Shown: positions 21,636-33,256, numbered from the stretch's first letter. The stretch: DNA of 64,000 nucleotides from Tuctoria greenei (GCA_036927565.1 JAYESD010000001.1:139861415-139925414), one strand, 5' to 3'. Notes: generated from the letters alone by a model not told the origin. Made by a program: numbers and translations.

Positions 21636-23141
21636 TGAAAGTGCATCTAGGACACCCTTGTGGGTTTTGGATGATTTATGACAAGCAATTGGGATCCTAA
21701 CCTCTTTGTTGAGATGAGTGCAGGCTTATGACAGAAAAATGAGCAAAGTACCAAAAAGAAGGAAGAATGAGGAGCAAAGTGGAAATGAGCTCAAGGAAGA
21801 GGAGTAGTAGATTATTGTGTATGGAGTGTGTTAAGGAAACACATCCCAAGAGCTCAACCACATTTAAACACACACATTGCACAAAGTTACACAGGACCAG
21901 ACTAGTCCGACATACACCGGACTAGTCCGATATCCTTTCTGACCAGCATCGGACTAGTCCTCCCCAATGCGGACTAGTACTCAAAACACTTCACAAGTCA
22001 CACAAAATCGGACAAGTCCGATCACATCCGGACTCGTCCGATATTCATTCTGATCCAAATCGGACAAGTCTGATGTTTGCATGGACTAGTCCGAAAAACT
22101 CTCTGATCTGAATTGGACAAGTCCTCCAAGTGCAGACTTGTCATCCTATACACTTAGGGTTTCACATAACCGGACAAGTCCGATGTCTATCGGACTAGTC
22201 CGAAGATTTCCAGTAGCGAAATCGGACAAGTCCGCTCCTAGCCGGACTAGTCCGATATTTCGGGACACTGAGGATTTGCTACACACAACACACCGGACTA
22301 GTCCAGTGACCACCACGGACTAGTTTGAACTTTCTGAACCCTAACGGTCACTTTTAGAAACCCATATAAATAGAGTTGTACGGCCATATTTTCACTCTCT
22401 CGAACCCTAGCGCCGTCACACCTCCCAAGAGCCCCAAAAACCACATCTCTCCACGAAATTAAGTGCAACAACGATCAATCCTTTGAGGATTCACTCTAGA
22501 TCATTGGAGAGACACGTTCAACACCATTGAGCTCTTGGCTTGATTCTCTAACACACTCCTGCGATTTAATTGTAATCCTTTGAGTGTGTTTTGGTGGTAT
22601 TTCATGTTGTAATCCAAGGGAGCTCTCAACGTGTGAGAAGGCCCCTTTGAATTCAGTTATTCACCCCTTTGTGATTGGTGGAAGAGGATTGGCCTTCGTG
22701 GCGATCCGACGAGGGTAGGGTTGGAGAAGACCCGGTTCTTTTGTGGACTCCTCAACGTGGATGTAGGTTGCCTTTGTGGGAGCCGAACCATGGGATAAAT
22801 CCTTGTGTCTTGTGTTTTTTGTGTTCATCATTCTAATTCATCAATATAACCTAGGGTTTCATAATCATTGCTTATCTCACGTTGGATTGTTAAACATAAG
22901 ATTTAATTGTGATATAATCTAGCTTATAACATTGAAACCTTTATTTGATTCTATATTTCCGCTGCATACATAAAAGAATCAATCTAATCGATCAAGCTCA
23001 ATCCACTTAGTCCGTGAACACCGTACTAGTCCGCACTTTACCGAACTAGTCCAATATCTCTGGTATTGAACTGGTTGTTAAGTGTCCCAGGATCTAACAA
23101 TTTGCAAAAAGGCCTATTCACCCCCCTCTAGGCCACATTCA
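21636..23141 (+). repeat. Family B 5' LTR (B2, 1506 bp, left copy)
   Basis: It starts TGAAAGTGCATC and ends CATTCA, directly followed by the primer site. CGGACTAGTCCG is exact at 21918, 22191 and 22243, CGGACAAGTCCG at 22171 and 22223, with further variants between 21897 and 22330. TATAAATA is at 22365-22372. Degenerate copies lie near the 3' end (about 23005-23055). Confidence 0.87.
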
Positions 23142-23158
23142 ATTGGTATCAGAGCCGG
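23142..23158 (+). other. Primer-binding site, B2 (left copy)
   Basis: TGGTATCAGAGC at 23144-23155, just after the LTR, is the standard complement of the 3' end of initiator tRNA-Met used by copia elements. Confidence 0.9.
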
Positions 23159-23193
23159 TTCTTCAAGAAAGAGTCTAACCACTCGAAGACATC

Positions 23194-24265
23194 ATGTCGG
23201 AGATGAAGGACATCAACAAAACCAACAACCAAGAGGACGTTAACAACGACAAGACCCAAAAGATGGAGAAGTACCTCGAAGCAATTCAAGACTTTGAGGA
23301 CGATGATGAGGAGACGCTGGAGCTAAAGGCTGCTAAGAAAGAAGGCACATTCCAAAGGGAAAGTGAAAGTTGAAGAGAAGAAGAAGGGGAGTAGTCACAC
23401 CGACTACTCCCGATATCCTTTTAACTATGATCGTCTAAATTCCAATAATAGTCATTACTTATCTATCCCACTTGGAAAAGCCCCACACTTCGATGGAAGT
23501 GATTACTCAATGTGGAGGCAGAATATGAAAATGTATTTGATTTCCCTCAATCCCAGTATATGGCATGTTGTATGCACAGGGATAGATATTCCAGACGACG
23601 ATGAAGAGCTCACCCCAAGCCAAGAGCGGGCTATTCATAGAAACGCTCAAGCCGCAGCAGTAATCACCTCCTCACTCAGTCGAGGCGAGTTCATTAAGGT
23701 TGATGGACTCGAAATTGCTAAGGATATATGGGATACACTGCAAACTGCACATGAAGGTGAACGACATGTGCGTGAAGCAAGGATTGAGGTGATCGAAGGC
23801 GAACTAGGAAGATTCGCAATTGAGGAAGACGAGTCACCTCAAGATATGTACAACCGATTGAAGACACTCGTCAACAAGGTTCGATCATATGGGAGCAAGA
23901 AGTGGAATGACCACGAGGTGGTAAAGCTCATCCTTAGAGCTTTTATGCCTCGTAATGTCACACTATGCTCCTTTATTAGAGAAAGCCCCAAATACAAAAG
24001 GATGACTCCGGATGAATTTCTTGGAAAGATCATCAACTTTGAGATGATGGAAAAACAAGCAAAGCACGTCAGGGAAATTGCTGACCTCACCTCGGCAAAG
24101 AAGAAAGGGGTTGCTTTGAAGTCCACCCTCAAGCCCCTATCCAAAGAAGCTAGAGAAGCACAACTAGAGGAAGACAGTGACGACGAGAGCAGTGAACTAG
24201 ATGAAGATGACATGATATTTGTCGGCGGTTTGGAACTGGCAGATCTCCCTACACTACTAAAGTGA
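23194..24265 (+). pseudogene. gag: Family B gag, frameshifted and truncated (B2, left copy)
   Basis: The ATG at 23194 opens a copia gag whose core begins with an Asp-Gly-Ser-Asp-Tyr-x-x-Trp block near 23490, typical of the DUF4219/UBN2 gag family. A 2-bp loss near 23331 (GGCTGC here, GGCGCTGC in the right copy) shifts the frame, so only the part from about 23363 stays open in the original gag frame. The last codons and the stop come from the inserted LTR of element C. No zinc knuckle is reached. Confidence 0.8.
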
Positions 24266-24459
24266 TAGGGGAGTTTGATGTTCGGTGTGGGCGCGTGGAG
24301 ATCCAAGAAGGTGAGTAGGAATTGACACAGGAGACACAAGAATTTACGTGGTTCGGGCCGCCTGAGCGTAATACCCTACTCCACGGGTGTGTTGGTGTTG
24401 TATTAGCAGTATGAGCTTGTGACGAGTGTCTATGGCGTGTGTGTAGCCTCGTATCTGTG
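24263..24459 (-). repeat. Edge of element C LTR, minus strand (left copy, cut)
   Basis: Starting TGATAGGGGAG right after the gag codons, this sequence matches 63546-63742. It is the end of an LTR read on the minus strand (ending CTATCA). It contains an ACGTGGTTCGG stretch of the kind seen near the ends of many grass LTRs. It stops at 24459, where family A ORF3 begins. Confidence 0.6.
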
Positions 24460-24460
24460 A
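24459..24460. other. Segmental duplication junction
   Basis: Left of the junction the sequence follows element C (GTATCTGTG). Right of it, ACGGATGGG follows family A ORF3. The two parents at 63742 and 45671 share no obvious overlap at the break, which suits an end-joining type event or an assembly join. There is no LTR end, target duplication or TG/CA boundary here. Confidence 0.85.
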
Positions 24461-25110
24461 CGGATGGGATTGGCATGATGAGGCAGATGGTCTACGGGCA
24501 CTGGATCAGTTACATTTGCTCTATGGTGGTGCCTGAGGGACATTCATCACAAGCCCGGCTAGCTGACGAGAGTGTGACTCGCTTTAGTCACTATCGTGCC
24601 TCTGCTCCTGGAGACCGTCGCCTTGGTCGTCCAGAGGATACGGACCGGTTCACCAACCTGGTAGATCAGATGCACCGCCGTACCCTCGACCAGCAGCAGC
24701 AGACCCAGCAGGCCATGATGGGGATCCTAGGGTTGATCACCAACCTTTACACTCAGACCGGGATCGCCCTTCCTCCACAGCAGCCTGGACTGGGACTGGC
24801 TCCAGGTGTTGCTCAGGTGCCTACTACTCCTATACCTTCTATCAGTATGTCACCACTTCTGGCATCCAGCGCACCGATTCACTCACCACTGCCGGCGACG
24901 ATCTTGTTCCAGCAGACACCGGCGTCCGTGGTGAGCGCTCCACTTCCTCCAGCTCCACCGGCACCTCCAGTCCCGGCTTCCTCTCCTCCAGCACCGGCAG
25001 CGGACCCTCCAGCTCCCGCCGCCCCGGCAGCTCCTACGACCGGCGACTCCAGCTCCGACGACTGCGACGGTTCTCAGTTCGTCCTCGCGCCCAGCTCTCA
25101 GGGTCTATAG
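24460..25110 (+). pseudogene. Family A ORF3 3' fragment, truncated and deleted
   Basis: This matches the ORF3 of A3 from 45671 to 46321 without any gap, including the same 411-bp deletion and the same Ala-to-Ser change just before it. It lacks the N-terminal half of the protein, because the join at 24459/24460 lies in the middle of the gene. The open frame continues upstream into element C by chance. It is not expected to make a functional product. Confidence 0.88.
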
Positions 25111-25462
25111 GCGTTCTGATCCCTTTTTGGTGTCTTGATGCCAAAGGGGGAGAAGATGTAGAAGAGTCAGGGGGAGTGGTAGTCTCAGGGGGAGTGTAGG
25201 GAGTGTGTGTGTGTGTGCTTATCCTTTGTATTCATGCTTGAGTACTCTTTTGTAATTTTAAATTAAGCACTCTTTCACTTGTCTCATTTGCTTATGATTT
25301 TAATCAATTGAGCTTTTCGCACCACAAATTTCTTTTGCGTTTTACAAGCTTAATGTGTCCTATGCTGTATTCATTGCATATATACTTGAGCATTATCATC
25401 AAATTCATTATTATTGCGCTTTAAATTATTGTGTTGTCATCAATCACCAAAAAGGGGGAGAT
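25111..25462 (+). promoter_or_regulatory. 3' non-coding region with polypurine tracts (truncated A copy)
   Basis: Same content as after the other family A ORF3 copies: repeated GGGGGAG tracts, a TG microsatellite near 25204-25218, an AT-rich stretch, and the final polypurine tract at 25449-25461, directly before LTR2. Confidence 0.75.
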
Positions 25463-26840
25463 TGAAAGCATCTAGGCCCCATGAGGTACGGTTTCGGTGA
25501 TTAATGACAACTATTCGATATTACTAATGAATTTGTGAATGCAAGGTCTCAATGACACTCAATCAAATGAAATCAAAATTACATTGGAGACCCATATAAA
25601 ATCAACGAATGAGATCAAATCAAATCATATGAAGACAAGAAGTGAAAGCTCTAAGTTGATATCACTCAATGCTTGAAGACAATCAAAACAACACTTCAAA
25701 CAAATGTCAAAGAGGTCACAAGTTCAAAATTCCAAAAGAACAACTCAAAACAACTCGAAGTCAACAAGTTGAACACACCGGATCATCCGATGGTCTTTGA
25801 GTTGACACACATCGGTCGAGTTGGTTCAACTAAAGAAGAAGACCTCAGACAAATGCACTCACCGGATCATCCGATGTGAGTGGCTCAGTGACATCGGTCC
25901 ATCATCACAGATTGCAATACCATTGGACCAAGTGAAGCACCGGATCATCCGATGTGCAGACTTACACACATCGGTCAATCACTCCAGTGAGCCTCAAGAT
26001 CAAGCAAAATTCTGGAGGAAGAGCCACCGGATCATCCGATGAGAAGAAAGATCAACATCGGTCTAACAACGGTCATATCTGACACAGTGACATCAGCTAA
26101 TTTGGCTTTGACCGATGTTAACTGAAGGGGAGACATCGGATCATCCGGTGTTCGCAGAGAAGTGATGTCAGCCTACTTTTCCAACGGCTATCTCGTGGAG
26201 GCTGGCTATTTATACCCCTTCAACCTGTCAAATCGATAAGACTTGAAGCCCAGACATACTCTACACATCCTAGAGCATTCAAGCAATAGAGCAACCACTT
26301 CCACATCATTTGTTCATCATTTGTACACCAAGAGATAGGCTAGAACTAGCTAGAGATAGTGCTTGGGTGCCTCCATTCTTGGTGATTGGAGTCTCTAGTG
26401 TAGTGAGAGCCCTAGGGGAGTGTCCCTTGGTGTGTGCAACTTCCGGAGCTTGCCAAGAAGATTGTGGAAGCCCGGAGGATCCCAAAAGTGTACAAGGCTT
26501 GAGCTCCACCTTGCCGAGGTTGGCGAACGGAGAAGAATAGTGAAGAAGCCCCTTGTCTCGGTGACTTGGGAGTGGCAAAACCCTTCGGTGGGTGCCACAA
26601 CGTGGATGTAGGAAGATCCTTGTGATCTTACCGAACCACGGGATAAACTCCGTGTCCCTTGAGCGTTTGCATCCCTCTCCCCTTTTACTCTTATGCAATC
26701 TTCATTCCGCAACTTTAATTTATATTGATTGCATAGTTTAATTGCATAGGGAATTGGGCTTTAGGTTGTTAATCTTAATTGCTTTAAAATTTGAAAGAAA
26801 GCCCAATTCACCCCCCCTCTTGGGCGTTTCGATCCTTACA
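25463..26840 (+). repeat. Family A LTR2 (1378 bp)
   Basis: It is bounded on the left by a polypurine tract (as a 3' LTR) and on the right by a primer site (as a 5' LTR), so it serves both the truncated copy and A2. I see one difference from LTR3 (C at 25756, T at 36587) and none from LTR4. TATTTATA is at 26207-26214. Confidence 0.95.
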
Positions 26841-26900
26841 ATTGGTATCAGAGCCTTGTTGCTCATTGGATCATTCTAGCTTCACCGCTAGAGAGCTTAA
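26841..26900 (+). other. Primer-binding site and short leader (A2)
   Basis: TGGTATCAGAGC at 26843-26854 pairs with the initiator tRNA-Met end. The leader is only about 60 nt before the gag ATG at 26901. Confidence 0.9.
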
Positions 26901-29027
26901 ATGGCCAAGAATGGGGGTTCGGTTCCTATCTTCGAGGGCAAGAACTTTGCCTATTGGAAAGCACGCATGCGTGCCTACCTAGAGGCCATTGCTCCCGAAG
27001 TTTGGGAAGCGACCCATGCGGGATTTGGAGATCTTAATTATGTTGGTGATCAACTAAAATGGGATGCTAAGGCTAGAAATGCCATCTATGAATGCATAAG
27101 TCAAGATGTTTTTGCTAGAATTGCTAGTAAGGAGAAAGCTTGTGAAATTTGGGCATGTCTAATTGAAATTCATGAGGGCTCATCTCGTGTTAAAGAACTC
27201 AAATATCACTTGCTAAAATCCAAGTATGATGAATTCAAAATGCTTCCTCATGAGAATGTTAACCAAATGTTTTCTCGCTTAAATGTGCTCATTGAGGAGA
27301 TTAACGCACTTGACATTGCTTCTCTTGGTAAGGGACTTATCAACCGCAAGATCCTCATGCTTCTACCTAAGCCCAAGTACAACATTATCAACTCAATGCT
27401 CCAAAAGGAATCACTTGACAACATTGAAGTCTCGGAGCTCATTGGAGAAATTCATGCTCATGAGATGAGCGTACTTGGAATGATGGAGGAGTCATCGTCA
27501 AAAACTATTGCTCTCAAGGCTTCAACCAAGAAGACAACTCCCAAGAAAAAGAAAGTGGTTGAGCCTAGCTCAAGCGAAGAAGAGCAAGCAACAAGCGAAG
27601 ATGACGATGATGAGCTTGCGTTGATGATGAGAAAATTCTCACGTCTAAACTCCAAAATCGCAAAGAAGGGATACTCCTTTGATCCAAAGAAGAAAGCCTT
27701 CCTCCCAAGAAAAGATGAAAACAAAACATGCTACAATTGTGGTGATCAAGGCCACATATCATATGATTGTCCAAGACCCGACAAGAGGAAGGACAACCAC
27801 AAAGGAAAGTATAGAAAGCTAGAAGAAAGTGATGAAGATGAAGAAGAGGTCAAACCCAAGCGCGCCTTTGGAAAGAAGAAATTTGACAAGGGCAAGAAAA
27901 CCAATCTCTTTCCAAAGAAGAGAAGAGGGCCTCAAAAAGTCTTCATGTGCGAGGCAAATGAGTGGATCACGGATGAAGAGTCAAGCGATGAAGAGAGTGA
28001 AGATGAAGAAAATTTGGCGGGCCTTGCCGTCGTCGACAAGGACAACTCACCTCTTCGTCCACCTCCTATGTGCCTCATGGCTAAAGGTAACACTAAGGTA
28101 TGTGACGATTCTAGCGATGATGATGATGAGCTCTCCCCCGATGAACTAGCATCTATGATTAATGAATACCATGTCATCATAAAAAGGGAAAAGAGCAAGG
28201 TTAAAGCACTTGAACAAGCTTGTGCTAAACTTGAGAGTGCGAAGCTCGATTTGCATGACAAGTATGTAACCATACTTAAAGAGCATGACACGCTCAAAAC
28301 ACATGTCAAGCAAATCAAGGAGGAAAATGCTCAAATCAAGCTTGATAATCATGAGCTTGACTTAGCAAACCAAGCACTCTTGGGAAAGCATAATGACTTG
28401 GTTCAAAAACATGAAATTCTTAACCTTGCTTATGAGGCAATTGAACTAAAAATGAAAAACATGAAAAAGGAAACCCTTGATGGCAAAGTATCAACTATTT
28501 CACATGCCACTAATACTTTGGATAAGTCTTTGCCTTTGAAAGCAAGCCTTAGGGAGAAGGAATTGATGGACGAAATTGAAAGTCTCCGCACTAGTGTGGT
28601 GAGACTTTCCAAGGGGGGGGACAAGCACAAGGAAATCCTCTACCAACAAGCCAAAGGCTTCAACAAGAGAGGACTTGGATCCTTCCCGGTGCTCAACAAA
28701 GGGAAGGTGCCCTCACCGGAGCTTAGGACGAGCTTGATCAAAGAAGTTGGATCCTATTGCCAACATTGTGAGGTCACCGGACACCACACGAGGGAGTGTC
28801 CTCTTCCCAACCGTCCTTCTCCCAAATTGCCTCCTAACTACAAATCTACTTTCCATGATTATCACTATCTCTTAAGCAAAGTAGGTGGCAAGGTGAAGGC
28901 AAGGTTCATCGGCAAAGATATTAAGGGCATGAAGGGGAAGCTCCCCAAGCAACTTTGGGTCCCAAAATCACTTGTATCACACATACAAGGACCTAAGTTA
29001 GCTTGGGTGCCTAAACTCAAAAACTAA
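26901..29027 (+). CDS. gag: Family A Gag, intact (A2)
   Basis: A 708-residue nucleocapsid precursor. The N-terminal region has a Phe-x-Gly-Lys-Asn-Phe-x-x-Trp block and a UBN2-type gag core (about residues 10-200). A Ser/Glu/Asp-rich stretch follows, then a CCHC zinc knuckle (C277, C280, H285, C290), acidic and basic clusters, a long coiled-coil-like region (about residues 430-560), and a second CCHC knuckle (C620, C623, H628, C633). Two separated knuckles make it longer than ordinary copia gags. The last 44 codons and the stop lie within the 149-bp intron candidate, so a spliced RNA would lose this tail and continue into pol. Confidence 0.92.
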   Translation: MAKNGGSVPIFEGKNFAYWKARMRAYLEAIAPEVWEATHAGFGDLNYVGDQLKWDAKARNAIYECISQDVFARIASKEKACEIWACLIEIHEGSSRVKELKYHLLKSKYDEFKMLPHENVNQMFSRLNVLIEEINALDIASLGKGLINRKILMLLPKPKYNIINSMLQKESLDNIEVSELIGEIHAHEMSVLGMMEESSSKTIALKASTKKTTPKKKKVVEPSSSEEEQATSEDDDDELALMMRKFSRLNSKIAKKGYSFDPKKKAFLPRKDENKTCYNCGDQGHISYDCPRPDKRKDNHKGKYRKLEESDEDEEEVKPKRAFGKKKFDKGKKTNLFPKKRRGPQKVFMCEANEWITDEESSDEESEDEENLAGLAVVDKDNSPLRPPPMCLMAKGNTKVCDDSSDDDDELSPDELASMINEYHVIIKREKSKVKALEQACAKLESAKLDLHDKYVTILKEHDTLKTHVKQIKEENAQIKLDNHELDLANQALLGKHNDLVQKHEILNLAYEAIELKMKNMKKETLDGKVSTISHATNTLDKSLPLKASLREKELMDEIESLRTSVVRLSKGGDKHKEILYQQAKGFNKRGLGSFPVLNKGKVPSPELRTSLIKEVGSYCQHCEVTGHHTRECPLPNRPSPKLPPNYKSTFHDYHYLLSKVGGKVKARFIGKDIKGMKGKLPKQLWVPKSLVSHIQGPKLAWVPKLKN

Positions 29028-29041
29028 CTTCATGTGTGTAG
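28893..29041 (+). other. Candidate gag-pol intron, A2 (149 bp)
   Basis: Donor AAG|GTGAAG at 28892/28893, CTAAC around the gag stop, and acceptor TGTGTAG|GTG at 29041/29042. The first exon part of gag is 1992 nt, exactly 664 codons, so removal fuses codon 664 to the first pol codon in frame. Simple ribosomal frameshifting would not give a fusion, because the pol frame has TAG at 29039-29041. Confidence 0.55.
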
Positions 29042-32000
29042 GTGAACTACAAAGCCGGAGGAAAACATTGGGTACTCGATAGCGGGTGTACTCAACATAT
29101 GACCGGCAATGATGGTATGTTCACCACCATAGAGAACCCCGATAATCATGAACAAGTCACCTTTGGTGACAACTCAAAGGGGAAGGTAATTGGTTTAGGT
29201 AAAATTGCTATTTCGCATGATTTGTCCATTTCTAATGTACTATACGTTAAGTCACTTAGTTTCAATCTACTTTCTATTGCACAACTATGTGATCTTGGAC
29301 TAACGTGCACCATTGACAAGAATGGTGTTGTAGTAACTAGTGAATCAAGCAAAGAACTAATCTTCAAAGGATTTCGGCATGGACATCTTTACTTGGTGGA
29401 CTTCTCCAACAAGGATGCTAGCTTGACCACTTGTCTTTTCACTAAGACAAGCCTGGGTTGGCTATGGCATCGACGCATTGCTCACATTGGGATGAGCAAG
29501 CTTAAGAAGTCATTCAAGCTTGGGATGGTGACCGGCGTGAAGGATGTCACGTTTGAGAAGAACAAGCTTTGTAGTGCTTGTCAAGCCGGGAAGCAAGTTG
29601 CTTCACACCACCCAATGAAGACAATGGTGTCAACCTCCAAGCCGCTTGAACTACTCCACATGGACCTCTTCGGACCATCCACATATCAAAGTCTTGGTGG
29701 TAACTTCTATTGTCTTGTTATCGTTGACGATTATTCTCGATATGCTTGGACTTTGTTTTTAGGTGACAAGGGTGAAACTCCGGAAGTTTTCAAGACCTTT
29801 GCCAAACGTGCTCAAAGGGAATTTCAACTTCCCATCATCAAAGTCCGGAGTGACAACGGCACCGAGTTCAAGAACTACAACATTGGGGAGTGGTGTGATC
29901 ATGAAGGCGTGAAGCATGAGTTTTCGGCCACATACACCCCCCAACAAAACGGTGTCGTTGAAAGGAAGAACAAGACCCTTATCACCCTTGCAAGAGCAAT
30001 GCTTGATGACTATGGCACGTCGGAGAAGTTTTGGGCCGAAGCAATCAACACGGCGTGCCATGCCGCAAATAGGGTCTATCTTCACCGACTACTCCAAAAG
30101 ACCCCATATGAGCTCCTCATTGGGAGAAAGCCCAACATCTCCTACTTTAGAGTCTTTGGGTGCAAATGCTACATCTACCGCAAGAAAAGGCTCGGTAAGT
30201 TTGAAAGAAGATGTGATGTTGGTATTTTTCTTGGTTATGCATCAAACTCAAAAGCATATCGAGTATTCAACCAAACCTCCGGTCTAGTTGAAGAAAGTTG
30301 TGATGTTGAGTTTGATGAGACTAATGGCTCCCAAGAGGAGAGTTTTGGTCATGACGAAATAGATGATGAGCCTCTACGAGAAGCCATGAAAAACATGACC
30401 ATTGGAGACATCAAGCCGGAAGTTGAAGAGGGCCATGATCAAGGGGGAGCATCAAATTCCAACATCAACACCTCCATGATGCCTCAAGTTGATGAAGAAG
30501 AAGAAGAGAAAGATGATCCATTGCCAATGCAAGATTCACAAGCCACACAACACCAACAACAAGAAGAAGTCCATGATCAAGTCCAACCACAAGAGGAACA
30601 ACAAGCTTCACCACCGCCAAGTGCCTCACAACCACTTATGAGGCATGGACGCATCTCCAAGGCGCATCCAATGGACCAAATCATTGGAAGTCCTTCAAGG
30701 GGCGTAAGTACTCGTTCCCGCCATGTCGCCTGATTTTGTGAGCACTACTCTTTTGTTTCGTGTGTAGAACCCACTCATATAGAGGAAGCACTCCAAGATC
30801 CAAATTGGGTGATGGCCATGAAAGAAGAACTCAACAACTTCACCCGCAATGAAGTTTGGGTATTGGAGGAGCGACCCAAGGACAAGAACATCATCGGTAC
30901 GAAGTGGGTATACCGGAACAAGCAAGACGAGAATGGCGTCGTGGTCCGCAACAAGGCAAGACTTGTGGCCAAGGGTTTTTCACAAGTTGAAGGACTAGAC
31001 TTTGGAGAAACATTCGCTCCGGTCGCTCGGTTAGAAGCTATTCGCATACTCCTTGCCTTTGCTTCACATCACAATATAATGCTTTATCAAATGGATGTTA
31101 AAAGTGCTTTTCTCAATGGCTATATTAACGAACTGGTTTATGTTGAGCAACCTCCCGGATTTGAAGATCCGAGGAATCCTAACCATGTGTATAGGTTACA
31201 CAAGGCGCTCTACGGGCTCAAGCAAGCACCTAGGGCGTGGTATGAACGACTAAGGGATTTCCTAGTCATGCAAGGATTCAAGATCGGGAGGGTGGATACT
31301 ACACTCTTCACCGAGGACATCAACGGAGATTTATTTCTTTGTCAAATTTACGTTGATGACATTATTTTTGGCTCAACTAACAAAGCTCTTAGCCATGAGT
31401 TTGGCACCATGATGTCTAGGGAATTCGAGATGTCAATGATTGGAGAGCTCAACTTCTTCCTTGGATTCCAAATCAAGCAACTTCAAGAGGGGACCTTCAT
31501 CTATCAAGAGAAGTACACAAAGGACCTCTTGAAGAAATTTGAGATGGGAGATTGTAGCTCAAGAAGCACTCCAATGGCGACAAATTGCCATCTCGACGCG
31601 GACATGGACGGTAAACCTATAGATCAATCTCATTATCGTTCTATGATTGGCTCATTGTTATATCTTACCGCATCTAGGCCCGATATTATGTTTAGTGTGT
31701 GCTTGTGTGCTCGCTTTCAAGCGGCACCTAAAGAATCGCACAAGAAGGCGGTCTTTAGGATACTTCGGTATCTCAAGCATACCTCAAGTGTAGGTTTGTG
31801 GTACCCCAAGAACGCTAGTTTCTATCTCTTGGGATACTCGGATTCGGACTTTGCCGGATGTCGTGTGGATCGCAAGAGTACCTCCGGTGGGTGCCACTTA
31901 CTTGGGCGTTCCCTAGTATCTTGGTCGAGCAAAAAGCAAAATTCCGTGGCTTTGTCCACCGCGGAGGCGGAGTATATAGCGGCCGGTGCATGTTGTGCCC

Positions 32001-32302
32001 AAATTCTATATATGAAGCAAACCCTTTTGGACTTTGGAATTAAAATTGGTTGTGTGCCTCTCCTTTGTGACAATGAAAGTGCGGTTAAGATAGCTAGAAA
32101 CCCCGTTCAACACTCCCGCACTAAGCACATTGATATTCGCCATCACTTCTTGCGTGATCATGAGGCTAAAGGAGACATCTCTTTGCAAGGTGTTAGATCC
32201 GAAGAACAATTGGCGGATATCTTCACAAAACCACTTGATGAGAAAACCTTTTCTAGACTTAGAAGTGAATTAAATGTGCTAGATGCATCTAACGTCATGT
32301 AA
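29042..32302 (+). pseudogene. pol: Family A copia pol with one nonsense codon (A2)
   Basis: Full length and collinear with the intact pol copies at 181 and 39873, with the same protease, integrase, YVDD reverse transcriptase and RNase H landmarks. Codon 564 at 30731-30733 is TGA where the others have TCA, so protease and integrase are separated from reverse transcriptase and RNase H. A second open stretch restarts at about 30809. Several other private substitutions (for example Phe to Ile near 29311) set this copy apart from A1 and A3, which resemble each other more. Confidence 0.9.
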
Positions 32303-32869
32303 GTTGCCATGTTCATGTAAGGATGCATATCATATAGGTCTTGTCTAACTCCCAAAGGATAGGGGCAAGCTAGAAGTAGTTTTCCCTGAGGAAGCCTTTG
32401 GAAGGTTCAAACTTGGCAAGATAAATTTATTTTATGCCTTGCATGATCCCTGCCATATAAACTTGCACTCATTTAATCTCTTGCATTATAATTTGTTTGG
32501 CATTGCATAACGGTAGACTGTCACAAAGGGGAACCCACCTCATGAGAAGGAGACTTGTTTGAAATGCAATATCTCAACTCATATAAGGTGGAAAGAACAA
32601 AATGTTAGGTACGTTAATGCCTAGAGGATCATGCTTCAAAGAGATAGAAGTCTTCATACTCTACCTCACAAAGCATGGGCCTTACATTTTATTTGGATAT
32701 TTTCCTCCATTTTTTTCTTGGTGTTCCATTTGCGTTAAGGTCTAGCCAAGCTATTGGCATATTAGCTTCTTGAGGGGTAAGGGGTTGCCCAAAAAGTCCT
32801 AAGACATGTGTTTCTCCTCGATTGTTTGTTTGGTCAAAGGACATATATGGGATGTTTTCGTTCTGTTGT
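32303..32869 (+). other. Non-coding spacer after pol (A2)
   Basis: Counterpart of 3442-4008. No gene or recognisable structure is seen. Confidence 0.7.
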
Positions 32870-33256
32870 CATCGGATTATCCGATGCCTATGTCAATCCC
32901 TCATCGGTCAAATAGGTGTTCAATCTTCAAAGCCCAATTCTGTCTGAATTTCAAATGATTCGACGCGTTCATTCCTAAAAACATCGGTCCATCCGATGTT
33001 CACTTTTCCGGAGCTGTGGTTAATTCAACCGATGTCTACTTCCTCCTACGTCGGATCATCCGGTGTCTACATCACTCTTTTGAACACCCTTACTGTGCTA
33101 TTCGACCGATGATCAAAACCCTAGACGTCGGTCCATCCGGTGTCAACAGCATTCCTTGAATATCCTTTCTGTGGCAATTGACCGATGCTCACTTCACATA
33201 TCATCGGTCCATCCGGTGTTGAATTTTCGGCTAGGGTTTGGGGTCCACTATTTAAA
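32870..33256 (+). promoter_or_regulatory. Internal promoter candidate for ORF3 (A2)
   Basis: Same motif series as at 4009-4395, beginning with CATCGGATTATCCGATG (32870-32886) and ending with TATTTAAA at 33249-33256. One degenerate unit differs (GATTCGACG here against GATCCGACG in the other copies). Confidence 0.6.

Larger units (their letters stand above)
21636..24262 (+). mobile_element. Family B copia B2, 5' end (left copy)
   Basis: A 5' LTR, a tRNA-Met primer site and the first part of gag. The element is interrupted at 24262/24263 by the LTR of element C, and the rest is not in view. It is a separate, better preserved insertion than B1. Confidence 0.82.
1..24459 (+). repeat. Left copy of a ~39.3-kb tandem segmental repeat (right part only)
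   Basis: Positions 1-24459 match 39693-63742 along their whole length. The offset is 39692 up to the ORF3 deletion, 39280 after it, 39281 after a 1-bp indel in the B2 LTR and 39283 after a 2-bp indel in the B2 gag. The left edge of this copy is outside the window. Its right edge is a sharp join: element C sequence stops at 24459 and family A ORF3 sequence starts at 24460. At the corresponding place, 63742, the second copy simply continues into element C. Scattered base differences show that the two copies are not literally the same read or contig. Confidence 0.9.

Noticed and set aside
26841..26857. tRNA-like match at the LTR edge
   Set aside because: It is the primer-binding site complementary to initiator tRNA-Met, not a tRNA gene.
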